From the NCBI GenBank assembly GCA_016699855.1, contig CP064988.1:3376501-3440500 (forward strand): 64,000 bases of DNA. The letters are read 5' to 3'. Positions 62,266-64,000 of the stretch are shown in pieces. Each line of letters starts with the position of its first letter. The stretch's first letter is position 1. Below the pieces are notes generated by a model. That model was not told the DNA's origin, did not search any database, and worked only from the letters and a program-made list of their open reading frames with translations. The position numbers were made by a program, and so were the translations under genes. The DNA comes from Rhodospirillales bacterium. Lineage in GTDB: Bacteria > Pseudomonadota > Alphaproteobacteria > Reyranellales > Reyranellaceae.

Positions 62266-64000
62266 TCAGCCGCGTAGCGTTCCACCCGTCTGCTTCGCGA
62301 TCTGCGCCACGACCTTGGCGCAGATCGCCTCGATCTCGGCGTCGGTCAGGGTCTTCTCGACCGGCTGGATGACGACCGACAGGGCCACCGACTTGCGGCC
62401 GTCGGCGACGCCTTTGCCGGCGTAGACGTCGAACACCTGCGCCGCCGTGATCATCGCCCGGTCGGCGGCGCGCGCGGCGCGCGCAAGGTTCTCCGACGCG
62501 ACGCCGGCGTCGACGACGAAGGCGAAATCGCGTTCGACCGGCTGGAACGGCGATAGCTTCAAGGCCGGTCGCGTCTTCGTCGCCTTGGCCCGCACCGGAG
62601 GCGCCGCGTCGAGGAACACCTCGAACGCCGCCGCCGGGCCGCGCAGGTCGAGCCGCGCGAGGACGTCGGGGTGGACCTCGCCGAAGTACGCGAGCGGCCG
62701 GTCGCCCAGCACCAGCGCGCCGGAGCGGCCGGGATGGTACCAGCCCGGCGCCTTGGTCTGGGTGACGAGGTTGTCGACCGGCGCGCCGATCGCCGCGAGC
62801 GCCGCCAGCGCGTCGGCCTTGACGTCGAAGGCGTCGACGCCACGCTCGGCGCCGGACCAGTGGCGCGGCGCGCCCCGGCCGTAGCGCACGCCGGCCGCGA
62901 CCCATCGCTGGCCGGTCGGCGTGGCGTCCTTGTACTGGGGGCCGACCTCGAACAACGCCGGATCGCGCAGGCCGCGCGCGTCGTTGCGGCCGCAGGCCTG
63001 CAGCAGGTTGGGCAGGATCGACGGACGCATGACGGCGAGGTCGGAGGCGATCGGGTTCAACAGCTTCAGGTCGGGCCCGACGCCACCGAACGCGCCGGCC
63101 AGCGCCTCGTCCATGAACGACCAGCTCATCGCCTCCGTCAGTCCGCGCGCCGCCAGCGCGCGCCGCGCGAAGGGCACGCGCCGCTGCTCGGTCGTGCGCA
63201 CCGGCCGCGACACCGAGGAGTCGCGCGGCATCGAGACGGCATCGAGGCCGTCATAGCCGTGGACGCGTACGATTTCCTCGACCAGATCGGCCTCGCCGAC
63301 GATGTCCGGCCGCCATGACGGCACCGCCACCGTCCACGGTCCGCCGCCGCCGCCCACGGTGAACCCCAGCTTCGCGAGGATGTCCTTCTGCGCCGCCGCG
63401 GGCACATCGATGCCGGCGAGCGTGCGGACGCGGTCGGGGCGAAGCGTGTACTCGCGCTGCCACGCGGGCATCGCGCCGCTCGACACCAGCTCGCTGGCTT
63501 CGCCGCCGCAGAGCTGGAGGATCAGGCGCGCGGCCACCTCGGCGCCCCACCACACCGAGTCGGGATCGATGCCGCGCTCGAAGCGGTAGCGGGCGTCGGA
63601 GTTGATGCCGAGCCGGCGGCCGGTGGCGGCCACGGAGATCGGATCGAAATAGGCGACCTCGAGGAACACCTCCGTGGTCGCCTCGGAGACGCCGGTCTCC
63701 TCGCCGCCCATGACGCCGCCGATGCCGTGCACGGCCTTCGCATCGGCGATCACGGCGATGGACCCGTCGAGTTCGTAGGTCCGCCCGTCGAGCGCCACGA
63801 TCGATTCGCCCGCCCGCGCGCGGCGCATGACGAGATCGCCCGCCAGCTTGCCGGCGTCGAACACGTGCAGCGGCCGCCCGAGGTCGAACGTGGCGAGGTT
63901 GGTGATGTCGACCAGCGCCGAGATCGGCCGCAGGCCGATGTCGCGCAGCCGCTTCTGCAGCCAGGCCGGGCTGGGGCCGTTGCGCACGCCGCGGAAATGG
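62266..64000 (-). CDS. pheT: Phenylalanyl-tRNA synthetase beta subunit, 5' end outside the window
   Basis: The visible 578 codons are the C-terminal part of the usual about 800. It opens within the B3/B4 domain (NGPSPAWLQKRLRDIGLRPISALVDITN then LATFDLGRPLHVFD). B5 domain sequence WWGAEVAARLILQLCGGEASE follows, then the catalytic-like core with VHGYDGLDAVSMPRDSS and FEVGPQYKD, and the C-terminal anticodon-binding FDX-ACB domain (LSPFQPVERDFAFVVD ... KQTGGTLRG). It charges tRNA-Phe together with PheS. The start lies beyond base 64000. Confidence 0.97.
   Translation of the reverse strand, partial: HFRGVRNGPSPAWLQKRLRDIGLRPISALVDITNLATFDLGRPLHVFDAGKLAGDLVMRRARAGESIVALDGRTYELDGSIAVIADAKAVHGIGGVMGGEETGVSEATTEVFLEVAYFDPISVAATGRRLGINSDARYRFERGIDPDSVWWGAEVAARLILQLCGGEASELVSSGAMPAWQREYTLRPDRVRTLAGIDVPAAAQKDILAKLGFTVGGGGGPWTVAVPSWRPDIVGEADLVEEIVRVHGYDGLDAVSMPRDSSVSRPVRTTEQRRVPFARRALAARGLTEAMSWSFMDEALAGAFGGVGPDLKLLNPIASDLAVMRPSILPNLLQACGRNDARGLRDPALFEVGPQYKDATPTGQRWVAAGVRYGRGAPRHWSGAERGVDAFDVKADALAALAAIGAPVDNLVTQTKAPGWYHPGRSGALVLGDRPLAYFGEVHPDVLARLDLRGPAAAFEVFLDAAPPVRAKATKTRPALKLSPFQPVERDFAFVVDAGVASENLARAARAADRAMITAAQVFDVYAGKGVADGRKSVALSVVIQPVEKTLTDAEIEAICAKVVAQIAKQTGGTLRG

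Overview
The window is a high-GC (roughly 70 percent by eye) stretch of a proteobacterial chromosome. It most resembles a soil or water alphaproteobacterium of the Rhodospirillales/Hyphomicrobiales type. Reasons are the codon use, the H-NS-type proteins, the acyl-CoA catabolism with TRAP uptake, the amidohydrolases, and the housekeeping pheT and lepA at the right end. The genus cannot be named from sequence alone. Most of the window is accessory catabolism. Only tRNA-Ser(GGA), lepA and the 5'-truncated pheT at 59.7-64 kb are clearly core.

Layout. 0-1.4 kb: a decayed IS110-family insertion sequence and palindromic intergenic repeats. 1.4-9.0 kb: a leftward seven-gene operon of CoA and acid metabolism (hydroxyacid dehydrogenase, hydratase/3-hydroxyacyl-CoA dehydrogenase fusion, isocitrate lyase/PEP mutase-like protein, carboxymuconolactone decarboxylase-like protein, hydroxyisobutyrate dehydrogenase-like protein, acyl-CoA dehydrogenase, aspartate dehydrogenase-like protein). 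9.1-17.6 kb: GMC oxidoreductase (frameshifted), NTF2-flavin monooxygenase fusion, esterase, small secreted NTF2-like protein, MFS transporter, amidohydrolase, nitroreductase. 17.7-28.5 kb: amidohydrolase and coupled transporter, LLM flavoprotein, acyl-CoA dehydrogenase, cupin, Tat-exported solute-binding protein, N-acyl-D-amino-acid deacylase (frameshifted), ThDP enzyme, H-NS-like protein. 28.6-33 kb: two carboxymuconolactone-decarboxylase-fold proteins with a luciferase-like monooxygenase, then DUF4440, SOUL and cytochrome c genes.

33-50 kb: repeats, an IS3 fragment, a frameshifted aldolase, a divergent cluster built around a DUF169 protein, a HAF-repeat protein, a second H-NS paralogue, an OYE/TetR/CoA-ligase operon with a decayed SDR, an EthD protein and a TRAP transporter, then a broken ADP-ribosylglycohydrolase. 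50-59.3 kb: enoyl-CoA hydratase, a second cytochrome c copy, a second D-aminoacylase, and a second TRAP transporter leading into a CoA ligase and an enoyl-CoA hydratase. The two TRAP/CoA-ligase regions read as complete uptake, activation and beta-oxidation-like modules for organic acids whose identity cannot be read from sequence.

Two window-wide themes stand out. First, many otherwise intact genes carry one single-base frameshift (9.5, 18.2, 25.1, 34.6, 44.9 and 49.7 kb), meaning either recent decay or assembly error. Second, several items occur in duplicate: H-NS paralogues with a matching promoter, near-identical small cytochromes, a repeat of about 177 bp one copy of which abuts tRNA-Ser, and two deacylases. 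No CRISPR array, phage module or recognisable defence system was found. The best candidate for an undescribed system is the DUF169 / O-methyltransferase / nitronate-monooxygenase-like operon facing a thiol-dioxygenase-like cupin and an enoyl-CoA hydratase (35.6-40.0 kb).
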